Source: Acidimicrobiaceae bacterium
GTDB taxonomy: Bacteria; Actinomycetota; Acidimicrobiia; Acidimicrobiales; RAAP-2
Direction: 5' to 3'
Assembly: GCA_003133325.1 (NCBI GenBank)
Contig: PKXA01000072.1
Span: 18,495-82,494 of the forward strand
Length of the DNA: 64,000 nt
A model generated the notes under the pieces. That model did not search any database and had not been told where the DNA came from. It saw nothing but the letters and a program-made list of their open reading frames with translations. Both the position numbers and the translations under genes were made by a program. Of the stretch, positions 8,786 to 19,444 are shown piece by piece (position 1 is the first letter of the stretch; every line of letters starts with the position of its first letter).

Positions 8786-9242
8786 TAGGCACCGTTGGTG
8801 TTGCCCGAGAACTCTCGGGAAATCGGATTTGAAACGAAGCTGGTCATGGCTCGGCTCATTCCATCCTTTCGGTAGGACGGGATCCCGACCCATGCATGGT
8901 CCACCAAAGGCGAGGACCACCGAGTTGCATCCGTTGCCCTTTCGCATGAGGTGATTGTGCGTCCGAGGTCATTGCCGTTTGCCGGGCCCTCTTCCAAACC
9001 GACGTTCTATCCCATCCCGGGTTCGGTCATCGCTGATCGTGGCGACAATGATGTTCAAACGTCCGTAGCGATGGTTCTTCGACCTACTCCTGGGCAATTG
9101 GCTGGAGGACGACACGACCCAAGAGATGTCCCGTTTCGAGAACGTGGTCGAAGACGGGGTGGGAGGGGAGGGCGCAACATCCGGCATTGCCCGGCCCTGA
9201 CTGCACCGGCCCTGTCTGCACCGGCCCTGTCGATCAGACAGA
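8786..9242. other. Intergenic stretch, no gene recognised
   Basis: About 450 bp upstream of the leftward SDR and downstream of the leftward aldehyde dehydrogenase. Open frames here show no family-like sequence. The only structure seen is the short tandem repeat at 9191-9235. The SDR promoter should lie at the low-coordinate end. Confidence 0.6.
9191..9235. repeat. Three tandem copies of a 15-bp unit
   Basis: The unit CCGGCCCTGWCTGCA occurs at 9191-9205 and 9206-9220, with a third, diverging copy at 9221-9235. It lies just past the stop of the aldehyde dehydrogenase. Probably slippage-generated; no function seen. Confidence 0.75.
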
Positions 9243-10631
9243 TCAAGAGGTGGCAATGAAGACATTCTTGACGTCGCTGTAGGCATCCAAAGCCTCCAGA
9301 CCCAATTCCCGGCCGATTCCTGACTGCTTCATGCCGCCAAAGCCTGTCTGCACCCGAACCGAACCGTTGGAGTTCACCGAGAGGTTCCCGACGTCGACGG
9401 CGCGGGCCATCCGCAGGGCCTTGGCCCCGTCACCGGTCCAGATGGATCCGGCCAATCCATAGGGAGTGTCGTTGGCCAGCCGAACCGCATCGGCCTCGTC
9501 CTCAAAAGGGATCACCGCTACTACCGGTCCGAAGATCTCTTCACGAGCCAGGCGCCAATCCGATTCCGCCGGTGCAACCACCGTGGGTGGAAACCAGAAT
9601 CCGGGACCATCGGGAACACTTCCCGTCGCCAAGGCTTCGACCACCCCTCCGCCAGGGTCTCCCATGCCGGGCGCCAGGAACCCAGTAACCACCAGGCGAT
9701 GCCGGGCCGATGCCAACGGCCCCATCTGGGTGTCGGGGTGAGTGGGATCGCCGACCCGCCAAGCATCCACTGCGTCGACGAAGAGAGCGACGAATCGGTC
9801 GAACACCGACCGCTCCACCAGAATGCGACTCCGGGCACAACAGTCCTGGCCGGCATTGCCGAAGGCGCTCCCCGGAGCCGCGGCTGCGGCCCGTTCGAGG
9901 TCGGCGTCGGCAAACACGATATTGGCGGACTTACCCCCCAACTCGAGAGTCACCCGCTTGATGGTCCCTGCCGCTCGACGCATGACCTCCCGACCGACGG
10001 CGGTGGATCCGGTGAACGCCACTTTGGCCACATCGGGATGTTCGGACAGGCGCGCCCCGACGGTGGGACCGGTACCCACCACCACCTCGAACGCTCCTTC
10101 GGGGATGCCGGCATCGAGAGCCAACTCAGCCAGCCGCAGGGCAGACAACGGGGTCAGCTCGGCCGGCTTCACCACGATGGTGTTGCCGGTAGCAAGGGCG
10201 GGGCCGACCTTCCAGGACGTAATGGCGATGGGAAAGTTCCAGGGGACGATGGCACCAACCACCCCCAAAGGCTCGTGAAAGGTCATATCCACGCCACCCG
10301 CCACGGGAACAGTCGCGCCCCGGTGCTTGTCCACCGCACCGGCGTAGAAGTGGAGCACTTCGGCGACCATGCCGACCTCATCCCGGCTATCGGCAATCGG
10401 CTTTCCTACGTTGGCCGTCTCGAGTTGTGCCAGCTCCTCGGCGTGATCCTCTACGTGGCCGGCAAATCGGCGCAGCAGGCGGGCACGGTCGGTCGGGGTG
10501 ACCGCCCGCCAGGCGGGACCGGCGGCTTTGGCTCGGGCCACGGCAGCGTCCGTCTCGTCGATGCTGGCCATCGGAATCGTTGCAATCGCTGCCTCAGTGG
10601 CCGGGTTGACCACGGACAATTCGTCACTCAT
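9243..10631 (-). CDS. Aldehyde dehydrogenase, aminoaldehyde/betaine-aldehyde type
   Basis: NAD(P)+-dependent oxidation of an aldehyde, probably an amino-aldehyde. 462 aa with VPWNFPIAI (cofactor site), FTGSTAVGREV, catalytic Glu in LELGGKSANIV and nucleophile Cys in NAGQDCCARSR (the second Cys of the pair is a family variation). ATG at 10631 overlaps the stop of the decayed gamma-glutamyl hydrolase gene (ATGA). Pairing with a PuuD-like gene and a glutamine-synthetase-like gene nearby recalls the Puu (gamma-glutamyl-putrescine) route, in which PuuC is the aldehyde dehydrogenase. PuuC identity is inference. Confidence 0.88.
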   Translation of the reverse strand: MSDELSVVNPATEAAIATIPMASIDETDAAVARAKAAGPAWRAVTPTDRARLLRRFAGHVEDHAEELAQLETANVGKPIADSRDEVGMVAEVLHFYAGAVDKHRGATVPVAGGVDMTFHEPLGVVGAIVPWNFPIAITSWKVGPALATGNTIVVKPAELTPLSALRLAELALDAGIPEGAFEVVVGTGPTVGARLSEHPDVAKVAFTGSTAVGREVMRRAAGTIKRVTLELGGKSANIVFADADLERAAAAAPGSAFGNAGQDCCARSRILVERSVFDRFVALFVDAVDAWRVGDPTHPDTQMGPLASARHRLVVTGFLAPGMGDPGGGVVEALATGSVPDGPGFWFPPTVVAPAESDWRLAREEIFGPVVAVIPFEDEADAVRLANDTPYGLAGSIWTGDGAKALRMARAVDVGNLSVNSNGSVRVQTGFGGMKQSGIGRELGLEALDAYSDVKNVFIATS

Positions 10632-11208
10632 GCCGGCTCCCCGGTCCGTGTGGATTCGATCAATCCCTCAATGAGCCGGCCGTCGCCGGACTCTTCGGGG
10701 TGCAACTGCACTCCGACCACGAATCTATGTCCGGGGAGCTCGATCGCTTCGATGACGCCGTCGTGATTCCGTGCAGTGACCGACAAGTCAGCTCCAAGCG
10801 ACCCGATGGCCTGGTGGTGGGAACAGAGAACGTCGGTCCGTTCGCCGAGCACTCGGTGCACAATTGAACCGGGCTCGGTGGTGATCAGCATTGGCCCCAA
10901 TGCCCCGGGGCGTGGCCGGCGCGCTGATCGAGTGGTTGCCCATGCCGTTCGGCATTGACATCTCCTCCACCGACGAGCATCAGGCCGTCTATCGCCCCGA
11001 CGAAGGCCTCGATGCCAGCCGTGAACCCCTGGCTGCCCACATCGAACGGAGGCATGAGGACGGGCTGTCCGCCGGCCGCCACCGCCACCGCCACCAGGGC
11101 TATAGAGGCACCGGGGATATGGGCCGCGTCGCGCTCCGATGCCCCCCACCAGGCGACCCGGCGGTACATGGTGACTCCGATGAGAGGAGCCGGCCTCGTC
11201 GACGGCAT
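10628..11208 (-). pseudogene. Decayed class I glutamine amidotransferase (PuuD/gamma-glutamyl-GABA hydrolase-like)
   Basis: Two halves of one protein lie in different frames. From 11208 the first frame reads PLIGVTMYRRVAWWG, then GGQPVLMPPFD and DGLMLVGGGDVNAERHG, typical of the N-terminal half of PuuD-like peptidase_C26 hydrolases, and stops at 10885. A second frame picks up at about 10893 with LITTEPGSIVHRVLGERT and SHHQAIGSLG and ends with VGVQLHPEESGDG, the His-Pro-Glu part of the triad. The stretch expected between them, about 60-70 residues with the nucleophile GICRGxQ, is missing. So there is an internal deletion plus a frameshift, and the product cannot be active. Its stop still overlaps the aldehyde dehydrogenase start, showing a former operon. 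Confidence 0.85.
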
Positions 11209-11285
11209 GAACCAGTATCCCACTCCGGGCGATGTCCCAGTAGGGTGCGGGCCGAACACATTCCCTGAAGGCGACGGAGAAATCG

Positions 11286-12062
11286 ATGGGTCGGCTCGAC
11301 GGCAAAGTGGCAGTGATCACCGGAGCCGGGAGCGGCATCGGCCGGGTAACGGCGATTCTCTTTGCCGCCGAGGGAGCCAAGGTGGTGGTGGCCGACGTGG
11401 TGGTGGCCGACGCCGAGTCGGTGACGACGGAAATCGTCGCCGCCGGTGGTGCCGCCACCGCGGTCACCGTCGACGTGTCCGATGAGGCACAGGTGGACGC
11501 CATGGTGCAGACGGCCGTCGATACCTACGGCGGCCTCCACGTGTTGTTCAATAACGCCGGGATCTTCCCCGATGACGACGGTGGCATCCTCGACACCCCT
11601 CCCGAAACATGGCAGAGAGTGATGGAGGTCAACCTGAAGGGGGTGTGGCTCGGTTGCCGGGCCGCGGTGCCCGCCATGCTCGACTCCGGAGGTGGCTCCA
11701 TCGTGAATGTCGCCTCCTTCGTCGCCCTCATGGGTGCGGCCACCGCCCAGATCGCCTACACCGCGTCGAAGGGGGGCGTGCTGGCCATGACACGGGAGTT
11801 GGCGGTGGAATACGCCCGCAAGGGAATCAGGGCCAACTCGCTCTGTCCGGGCCCAATCGAGACCCAGCTCCTGGCTGGGCTTCTCGCCGATCCCGAGCGA
11901 CGCCAACGCCGTCTGGTCCACATCCCGATAGGCCGTTTCGGTCGACCCGAGGAGATCGCCAAGGCCGCTCTCTTTCTGTCCTCCGATGATGCCTCGTTCA
12001 TCACCGGGTCCGCACTTGTGGTCGATGGTGGCATCACCGCCGCCTATGTGACGCCGGAGTAG
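11286..12062 (+). CDS. Short-chain dehydrogenase/reductase (FabG/glucose-dehydrogenase-like)
   Basis: Classical SDR, 258 aa: TGAGSGIGR cofactor motif, FNNAGIFP, NVASF catalytic serine region, YTASKGG Tyr-Lys pair, and a C-terminal TGSALVVDGGITAA. Downstream side of Gly-rich motif reads VVVADVVVADAES, with Asp after beta-2 suggesting NAD preference. ATG at 11286, divergent from the pseudogene. Substrate unknown; alcohol or sugar oxidation is the common role. Confidence 0.9.
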   Translation: MGRLDGKVAVITGAGSGIGRVTAILFAAEGAKVVVADVVVADAESVTTEIVAAGGAATAVTVDVSDEAQVDAMVQTAVDTYGGLHVLFNNAGIFPDDDGGILDTPPETWQRVMEVNLKGVWLGCRAAVPAMLDSGGGSIVNVASFVALMGAATAQIAYTASKGGVLAMTRELAVEYARKGIRANSLCPGPIETQLLAGLLADPERRQRRLVHIPIGRFGRPEEIAKAALFLSSDDASFITGSALVVDGGITAAYVTPE

Positions 12063-12080
12063 CCCAAGACCTGTAGACCT

Positions 12081-12512
12081 TCATCCGTCCAGCGGATCGA
12101 TCACCCGGAGCCCCGGATACCTCAGAAATCCCCTGTCGGAGATAACGAGCGTGGCACCATGCTCGATCGCCAAAGCCGCCAGGTATGCATCCGGCACCAA
12201 GTTGCCCCGGGCCCCGGCAGCTCGACAGAGTTCGGAGAACAGTGCCCAATGTCGCGGTCCCGAACGGACAGGCAGGGCGGCCGGCGCCGCCAGCACCGCC
12301 TCACAGAACTCAATCGCCTCATTGAGCGTGGTGGGAACCTTGTAGACGCGGTGATTGGTGACGATGCGAACAAAGGAGCTGAGCACGAGTTCGCTCACCC
12401 CAAACGGTTCGGGACCACCCAGGCGTTCCTCGAGCCACCGGCGATACGCATCGTGCCCATCACTCTCGCAACGTTGGACAGAGACAAAGACATTGACGTC
12501 AGCCAGCAGCAT
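12081..12512 (-). CDS. vapC: VapC-type PIN-domain ribonuclease toxin
   Basis: 143-aa PIN-domain protein. The conserved acidic residues are visible: Asp5 (MLLADVNVFV), Glu in GVSELVLSSF, Asp in VPDAYLAALA and Asp in VISDRGFLRYPGL. PIN toxins of this type cleave RNA and are held inactive by VapB. The ATG at 12512 lies 14 bp inside the end of the antitoxin gene, the usual toxin-antitoxin overlap. A typical type II module inserted between two rightward metabolic genes. Confidence 0.9.
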   Translation of the reverse strand: MLLADVNVFVSVQRCESDGHDAYRRWLEERLGGPEPFGVSELVLSSFVRIVTNHRVYKVPTTLNEAIEFCEAVLAAPAALPVRSGPRHWALFSELCRAAGARGNLVPDAYLAALAIEHGATLVISDRGFLRYPGLRVIDPLDG

Positions 12513-12762
12513 GGAACGGGAGGTTGTCGCCGAGTGCCTCGGCCAACGACTCCTTGTCCTCGAGATCGATGCCGGGCTGCAGACCGGATCCGCCGCCGAC
12601 CGGCAACACCACTCTTTGGGTCAGAGGGGTGTGCTCGGTGCGTTCGACGAAGAGACTTCGCAATGCGTCGTCGATGATGTCACCGAGAGAACGGTGCCCA
12701 CGAGCCGCCATCGCCTTGGCTTCGGCGAGGAGGTGCTCGTCAATGTTCACAGTTGTCCTCAT
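12499..12762 (-). CDS. vapB: VapB-type antitoxin
   Basis: 87-aa antitoxin. The N-terminus MRTTVNIDEHLLAEAKAMAA is a ribbon-helix-helix DNA-binding segment of the VapB_antitoxin_2 kind; residues about 45-87 would be the flexible toxin-binding tail. It precedes vapC and overlaps it by 14 bp. It should bind the palindromes immediately upstream (12770-12812) to repress the operon. Confidence 0.88.
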   Translation of the reverse strand: MRTTVNIDEHLLAEAKAMAARGHRSLGDIIDDALRSLFVERTEHTPLTQRVVLPVGGGSGLQPGIDLEDKESLAEALGDNLPFHAAG

Positions 12763-12769
12763 TGATGCA

Positions 12770-12812
12770 GCTTAGCATCATGATGCAGACTAGCATCATC
12801 ATGACGCTAGTC
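12770..12812 (-). promoter_or_regulatory. vapBC operator: palindrome and direct repeats
   Basis: A perfect 12-bp palindrome GCATCATGATGC sits at 12775-12786, eight bases before the vapB start region. The half-site TAGCATCAT is repeated at 12773-12781 and 12791-12799, followed by another ATGATGC-like half. Ribbon-helix-helix antitoxins bind such tandem sites. Assignment to VapB is inference from position. Confidence 0.6.
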
Positions 12813-12912
12813 TGCCGTTTCGAGGTGGCTCCGGGTCAGCGTCCGAGGTCGCCAGGGGCGCCTCAGCAGGCAAGCGCTGGACGAGCGGTTCAGCCTGGGT
12901 CAGAGTTCTGGG

Positions 12913-14280
12913 GTGCTCACCCTCGAAACCCTTCCCCGCCAGATTCAATCGGGCGACATCCACACGGTGCTGGTGGCCTTCCCCGATTTGCAGGGTCGTC
13001 CGGTCGGGAAGCGGGTCACGGGTTCGTTCTTCCTCGATCACGTCATCGACCATGGGATCGAGGTCTGTGACTACCTATTGGCTGTCGACGTCGACATGGA
13101 ACCCCTCCCCGGTTACCAGTTCACCAACTGGGACAGCGGATATGGCGACCTCCACGCGGTGATCGACCCGAAGACCGTCCGGCCGATCCCCTGGCTTTCG
13201 GGGAACGCTCTGGTGCTCTGTGATCTATTCACCATGGAGGGTGAGCCGGTTGACGTGTCCCCGCGTCGCATGCTGCAACGACAACTCGAGCGAGCCGCGG
13301 AACACGGGCTCGAAATCAAGTGCGCCACCGAACTCGAGTTCTATCTTTTCCTCGATACATTCGCCGAGGCAGCCGCCAAGCACTGGCTCGGAATCACACC
13401 TCACGCCGACACCATCGAGGACTACCAACTTCTGCAGACGTCCCGCGTCGAGTACATCATCGGCGAGATCCGCAACCAGATGCTCGGTGCCGGCATCCCC
13501 GTCGAGTCTTCCAAGGGGGAGGCCGGCACCGGTCAGCACGAGATCAATATCACCTACGGCGGCGCCCTCGAAGTCGCCGATCGCCACCTCGTGTTCAAGC
13601 ATGGCGTCAAGGAGATCGCCACCCAGCACGGCAGGGCTGCAACTTTCATGGCCAAGTGGTCCATGGAACAGGCCGGTTCGTCGTGCCACATCCACACCAG
13701 CCTGTGGGATGCGTCTTCAGGAGCCCCGCTGATGGCACCGACAGGCGGCGGCGCATCCCTGTCGGGATTCTCCGTAATCGGACAACAGTTCCTCGCTGGG
13801 CAGCTCTACAGTGCCGCCCAGTTGGCGTGGTGCTTCGCGCCTTATGTCAACTCCTACCGACGGTACGTCCCTGGATCGTGGGCACCAACCGCCATCGTTT
13901 GGGGAGAGGACAATCGCACCTGCGGGTTCCGGGCGGTCGGCGCCGGGAGTGGGAGGAGGATCGAGTGCCGGATGCCGGGTGCCGACGTCAATCCATACTT
14001 CGCGCTGGCTGCATCTATCGCCGGGGGATTGTGGGGCATCGAGCATGAGCTCGAGTTGGAGCCGGCATTCGAAGGGAATGCCTACAGTTCCGCCGAGGTA
14101 CCCCGGCTCCCTTCGACCCTGGCCGAAGCCATCGATGGATTGGCCGACAGCGAGGTGGCCGAGGAAGCCTTTGGCCCCACGGTTCATCACCACCTCCTCA
14201 ATACCGCACGCCAAGAGTGGGCGAAGGCCAACAGAGTGGTCACCGACTGGGAGTTGGCCCGGAACTTCGAACGCATCTGA
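12913..14280 (+). CDS. Glutamine-synthetase-like gamma-glutamyl-amine ligase (PuuA/GlnA4-type)
   Basis: ATP-dependent ligase of the glutamine synthetase superfamily, 455 aa. Metal and ATP residues are in CATELEFYLF, GEAGTGQHEINI, GSSCHIHTSLWD and the Arg segment NRTCGFRAVG. The N-terminal beta-grasp domain is shortened and reads AFPDLQGRPVGKRV, a pattern of GlnA3/GlnA4/PuuA-type enzymes acting on amines or alkanolamines rather than ammonia. The GTG at 12913 is the first in-frame start. With the nearby aldehyde dehydrogenase and PuuD remnant it may have belonged to a polyamine or ethanolamine route; that link is inference. Confidence 0.85.
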   Translation: MLTLETLPRQIQSGDIHTVLVAFPDLQGRPVGKRVTGSFFLDHVIDHGIEVCDYLLAVDVDMEPLPGYQFTNWDSGYGDLHAVIDPKTVRPIPWLSGNALVLCDLFTMEGEPVDVSPRRMLQRQLERAAEHGLEIKCATELEFYLFLDTFAEAAAKHWLGITPHADTIEDYQLLQTSRVEYIIGEIRNQMLGAGIPVESSKGEAGTGQHEINITYGGALEVADRHLVFKHGVKEIATQHGRAATFMAKWSMEQAGSSCHIHTSLWDASSGAPLMAPTGGGASLSGFSVIGQQFLAGQLYSAAQLAWCFAPYVNSYRRYVPGSWAPTAIVWGEDNRTCGFRAVGAGSGRRIECRMPGADVNPYFALAASIAGGLWGIEHELELEPAFEGNAYSSAEVPRLPSTLAEAIDGLADSEVAEEAFGPTVHHHLLNTARQEWAKANRVVTDWELARNFERI

Positions 14281-14351
14281 GGGAACTCGAGCTCCTGGCC
14301 GACGGGCCGACACCGGAAGATGCCTTGACGAAACCGATCCGTCCTGGCAGC

Positions 14352-14402
14352 ATGGATAGCATCATGTACCGATCACCGACCTCGGACCTCCTTCTTACGT
14401 AA
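14352..14402 (+). CDS. leuA leader peptide (attenuator ORF)
   Basis: A 16-codon ORF, MDSIMYRSPTSDLLLT, ending TAA at 14400-14402; a shorter version starts at the ATG 14364. Three consecutive leucine codons (CTC CTT CTT) sit just before the stop, the hallmark of leucine-responsive ribosome-mediated attenuation. Immediately downstream are two hairpins and then leuA. A TTGACG at 14325-14330 is 17 bp before a weak CAGCAT, a possible promoter. Confidence 0.75.
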   Translation: MDSIMYRSPTSDLLLT

Positions 14403-14403
14403 C

Positions 14404-14427
14404 GGCGAGCGCCCCATCGCGTTCGCC
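14404..14427 (+). promoter_or_regulatory. First hairpin of the leuA attenuator
   Basis: GGCGAGCG pairs with CGC(GT)TCGCC around a short CCCCAT loop, directly after the leader stop codon. In an attenuator this could be the pause or anti-antiterminator element, whose fate depends on where the ribosome stalls on the Leu codons. Confidence 0.5.
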
Positions 14428-14430
14428 CAC

Positions 14431-14465
14431 AACCTCCTGAGCCGAAAAGGCCAGGGGGTTTTTTG
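14431..14465 (+). terminator. Intrinsic terminator of the leuA attenuator
   Basis: AACCTCCTG pairs with CAGGGGGTT, extended by an inner GCC/GGC pair around GAAAA, and is followed by TTTTTT (14459-14464). This is one of the few classical U-tract terminators in the window and it lies 86 bp upstream of leuA, so it must be conditional. Confidence 0.8.
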
Positions 14466-14466
14466 A

Positions 14467-16311
<1,845 letters not shown>

Positions 16312-16393
16312 GAACCGGTAACTCGATCAGCCCACGTCAACCTGGATCGTTCACTGTGGCGGTCGGATCCGAATCACCAGGCAAATCATCAGT

Positions 16394-17062
16394 TCACACG
16401 GACGATCCGAGTGCCTCTGCTTCTTTTGTCGCGGAAACGGAACGGACAAACTCCAAAATGTCGGGTGGCGCCTTGGAGGGAGCACCGGCGTCGAAGGGCG
16501 GCTGAGGGTCGTATTCGATTCCGAGTTGAATGGCCTGGGCGATGTCGGCTCCGTGGGTTTCGGCCACCACGGACAGTGCCAGGTCGATGCCGGCGGAGAC
16601 GCCAGCCGCCGTCCACACCCTCCCCCGGTGCACGACCCGCTGTTCGGTTGGCGTGGCTCCATACTTGGCCAACTCGTCAAACGCGAACCAGTGAGTGGTG
16701 GCATCGAGACCGTCGAGCAGGCCGGCGGCGCCCAGCAGCAACGCGCCGGTGCACACCGACGTGGTGAAGGTGGTGTGTGGATGCACCGCTGCCACCCAGT
16801 CGACGATTGCGTCGCCGTCCCGAGCGAGCTTGCGGGTGATGAAACCGCCGGGCACCACGATGATGTCGGGCGAGTCGACCTCATCGAACGTATGGGATAC
16901 GGCCAAACGGAGCAAGCCGTTGTCATCGGCGACCTCGCCTGCTTTCGCCGCACAGAGGACGACCTGGGCGTCGGGCAGTTGGGTGAATACCTGATAGGGA
17001 CCGATGGCGTCGAGTGCGGTGAAGCCGGAAACAATCCAATGGCGATCTGCATGGTTGGACAC
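16394..17062 (-). CDS. DJ-1/PfpI-family protein (isonitrile-hydratase-like)
   Basis: 222-aa glutamine-amidotransferase-like fold of the DJ-1/PfpI superfamily. The nucleophile elbow TSVCTGALLLGAAGLL holds the conserved cysteine; the preceding VPGGF and the following TTHW segments are typical of the InhA/isonitrile hydratase and AraC-type amidase-domain branch. No helix-turn-helix domain is attached. Possible roles are isonitrile hydration, glyoxal handling or a sensor; no choice can be made. ATG at 17062; convergent with leuA. Confidence 0.85.
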   Translation of the reverse strand: MSNHADRHWIVSGFTALDAIGPYQVFTQLPDAQVVLCAAKAGEVADDNGLLRLAVSHTFDEVDSPDIIVVPGGFITRKLARDGDAIVDWVAAVHPHTTFTTSVCTGALLLGAAGLLDGLDATTHWFAFDELAKYGATPTEQRVVHRGRVWTAAGVSAGIDLALSVVAETHGADIAQAIQLGIEYDPQPPFDAGAPSKAPPDILEFVRSVSATKEAEALGSSV

Positions 17063-17431
17063 CTTCGTTCCGCTGGAATAGTGACTTTACAGTTGGAGCG
17101 CCAATGCCTCCGGACGATGTGCGACCTGCAGTGGTGCAGGTGGTGCCGGGCCGCCGGAGGGCGGAGAACACACCTTCGGCGTAACGCTTGCTCCACCACT
17201 ACTTTGTGAAGTGTCATGCGTACGTCCATCGTTGGTACTTCGTTCGCTGCACGCCGAACATTACCGAGCTGTTGACGGCTTCTCTGTCCTCACCGGACCC
17301 GATGGATATCGTGGCGACCTTCGACGAGCACGTCGCCGTGCTCCAACAGCTGCCATCGGCCACTGGGTCGAGTCGCTTCCCGGCCTGTCTGTGACTTGGT
17401 TTCGCCCGCTGACCACTGCCATGCTGGGGTG
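17063..17431. other. Intergenic stretch, no gene recognised
   Basis: Lies between the divergent DJ-1 and VOC genes. Open frames on both strands have no family-like sequence. A small hairpin CCTGCA-GTGG-TGCAGG occurs near 17126-17141. Promoters for both genes should lie here. Confidence 0.55.
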
Positions 17432-17800
17432 ATGTACGCAGGCCTTCATCACATGCAGCTGGCCATGCCGGTGGGCGGGGAGCCGGCTGCCCGCGAGTTC
17501 TTCGTCGACGTGCTCGGAATGAGGGAGATCCCCAAACCCCCGGTGCTGGCCGCTCGGGGTGGGGCATGGTTCATCAGCGGCGGTCTCGAGCTACATCTCG
17601 GCGTTGAGGACCGGTTCCGGCCGGCCAAGAAGGGTCACCCCGCCATCCTGGTCGAAGACATCGAGGAGATCGTCCGCCGTATCACCTCGGCGGGTCAGCC
17701 GGTGACCTGGGACAGCGAATTCCCCGGATTCCGACGGTTCTATGCCACGGACCCGTTCGGCAATCGACTCGAGTTCCTGCAACCGACCGGTCCCCGCTGA
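17432..17800 (+). CDS. VOC-superfamily (glyoxalase/bleomycin-resistance fold) protein
   Basis: 122-aa metalloprotein fold made of two beta-alpha-beta-beta-beta units. The first metal His is in GLHHMQLAMP, the second in LELHLGVED, and the terminal Glu in DPFGNRLEFLQP. Small VOC proteins include glyoxalases, dioxygenases and resistance proteins. The ATG at 17432 follows CTGGGGTG; the extra upstream codons are not family-like. Function unknown. Confidence 0.87.
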   Translation: MYAGLHHMQLAMPVGGEPAAREFFVDVLGMREIPKPPVLAARGGAWFISGGLELHLGVEDRFRPAKKGHPAILVEDIEEIVRRITSAGQPVTWDSEFPGFRRFYATDPFGNRLEFLQPTGPR

Positions 17801-17861
17801 CCATACGGTGCGCAGGCCACCATCGCTGGCCACGGGAGGTGGCATAGGTCGGTCACGTGAG

Positions 17862-19421
17862 TCAGAACCTGTTCAGGCGTTTGTGAATCCCTTTCGTCTG
17901 GTTGTAGAGGGCGACGAACTCCGCGTACAGGTGGTCGTAGATGGGGCCCACCGCCGGATCAGGTGTGAAGATTCGGCGCACCTCCACCATGCCCGGGATC
18001 TCATCGACGGTCACCCTCCCCAGGGCCATCAACGTGAGCAGGGCAGCTCCTCGCACGTTGGCCAATACCGGATCGGCAATCTGGCGGATCTCCCGACCCA
18101 GCACATCCGCATGAATCTGACACCACTGTTCGGAATTCGCCCCGCCACCGATGAAGGCCATCGAATCGAAGGTGCATCCGGCGAATCGCTCTACCGCCTG
18201 CAGTAACCACTTCGAGTTGAAGGCCACGCCCTCGTACACGGCCCGGACCATCTGGGACCGAGATGTCGACAGCGAAAGATTGTGAAAACCTCCTCGGATG
18301 GTGTGATCGTCCACCGGCGTCCGCTCCCCGTTGAGCCATGGTGTGAACAGCACCCGCCCACTCCCCGGTTCCACCGAGTCCACCATGTCGTTGAGGGTTC
18401 CGAAGTCGTCGGCGAAGCCAAGGTTGTCCCGCAGAAACGTGAGGCAGGCACCGGCCGTCTCGTGCTCGTCCACGATAATGTATTTCCCGGCCAGGGCGGC
18501 CGGGATAGAGGCCACGTTGTTGGTGATGGAAGTCTTCTTGAAGGGAACGTGGGCCGAGATCCACGACGACGTCCCGACGTAGAGGTGAGCAGAAAAATCG
18601 GTCACCGATCCGGCGCCGAAGACCGCCGAGTGCACATCCCCGGTGCCCACGGCTACCGGCAACCCAGCCGGTAGGCCGAGGTCGGCCGCCGCCTCGGCAG
18701 TCAGCGATCCCATGATGCTCCCCGGCGCCACCAGTTCGGGCAACTTGGCGCGATCTAGCCCGGTAATGGACAACAAACGAGGGTCGTAGGTCACCCGGTC
18801 GATGTTCCGGTTATCGGTGACCCAGTGGGCTGCGATCGAGTCGAACGATGCACAGGCCCGACCGGTCAGTTTGAGGTTGAGGTAGTCGACTGGCTCGAGG
18901 AAGGTGGTCGTGTCCCCGTAGATCTCGGGGAACTCGTCACGGATGAACAGAATGTGCGCCACCGGATCCTTGCCCGAGAGACCGGGCGCGCCACCGGTGA
19001 CTCGTACCCATCGAAGAATCTTGCGTGGGTCGTACCCGAGAACATTCACCCGACCCGCGGCTGTGGCGCGGATCGCCTTGTTGCCCCGGGAGTCCATCCA
19101 GATGATCGCCCGCATCAACGGCGTTCCATCGGCTCCGACGGCCACGGTGCCCGACCATTGCGCCGTACACCCCACCCCGATGAACTTGCCAGGCGGTAGT
19201 GCCGCCTCGGCCAGTGCATCGTGGGCGGCCGAACAGATTGCCGACCACCAATCGGCCGGATCCTGTTCGGCGCCCCCGCCGTCGAGGAGATGCAGCGGGA
19301 CCGAAGCGAAACCGTGGGACACGATCCGGCCGGTGGTCGATACCACCGCCACCTTCGGACCCCCGGTTCCGAGGTCGATGGCCACAACGAACCGCTCGGC
19401 CTGGCCGGGAACCGCACCCAT
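17862..19421 (-). CDS. FGGY-family carbohydrate kinase (xylulokinase-like)
   Basis: ATP-dependent sugar kinase, 519 aa from the ATG at 19421. The phosphate-1 motif AIDLGTGGPKVAVV (normally DxGTxSxR) opens the first actin-like domain; WMDSRGNKA, the second-domain GTSSWISAHV and VAFNSKWLL, and the FIGGGANSEQWCQI adenosine motif are all present. The FGGY kinases act on xylulose, glycerol, gluconate and others; the exact sugar cannot be read. A TTG at 19448 overlapping the ileS stop is another possible start, but GGAAAG sits well placed before the ATG. Likely co-transcribed with ileS. Confidence 0.88.
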   Translation of the reverse strand: MGAVPGQAERFVVAIDLGTGGPKVAVVSTTGRIVSHGFASVPLHLLDGGGAEQDPADWWSAICSAAHDALAEAALPPGKFIGVGCTAQWSGTVAVGADGTPLMRAIIWMDSRGNKAIRATAAGRVNVLGYDPRKILRWVRVTGGAPGLSGKDPVAHILFIRDEFPEIYGDTTTFLEPVDYLNLKLTGRACASFDSIAAHWVTDNRNIDRVTYDPRLLSITGLDRAKLPELVAPGSIMGSLTAEAAADLGLPAGLPVAVGTGDVHSAVFGAGSVTDFSAHLYVGTSSWISAHVPFKKTSITNNVASIPAALAGKYIIVDEHETAGACLTFLRDNLGFADDFGTLNDMVDSVEPGSGRVLFTPWLNGERTPVDDHTIRGGFHNLSLSTSRSQMVRAVYEGVAFNSKWLLQAVERFAGCTFDSMAFIGGGANSEQWCQIHADVLGREIRQIADPVLANVRGAALLTLMALGRVTVDEIPGMVEVRRIFTPDPAVGPIYDHLYAEFVALYNQTKGIHKRLNRF

Positions 19422-19444
19422 GGTCGAAGCTTTCCGGGGAGCAG

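Noticed and set aside
11209..11503. N-terminal part of the leftward frame reaching 11503
   Set aside because: Overlaps the SDR gene antisense and is Ala/Thr low complexity; not part of the amidotransferase remnant.
17126..17141. CCTGCA-GTGG-TGCAGG hairpin as a regulatory RNA
   Set aside because: Only 6 bp of stem and no neighbouring conserved elements; chance is likely.
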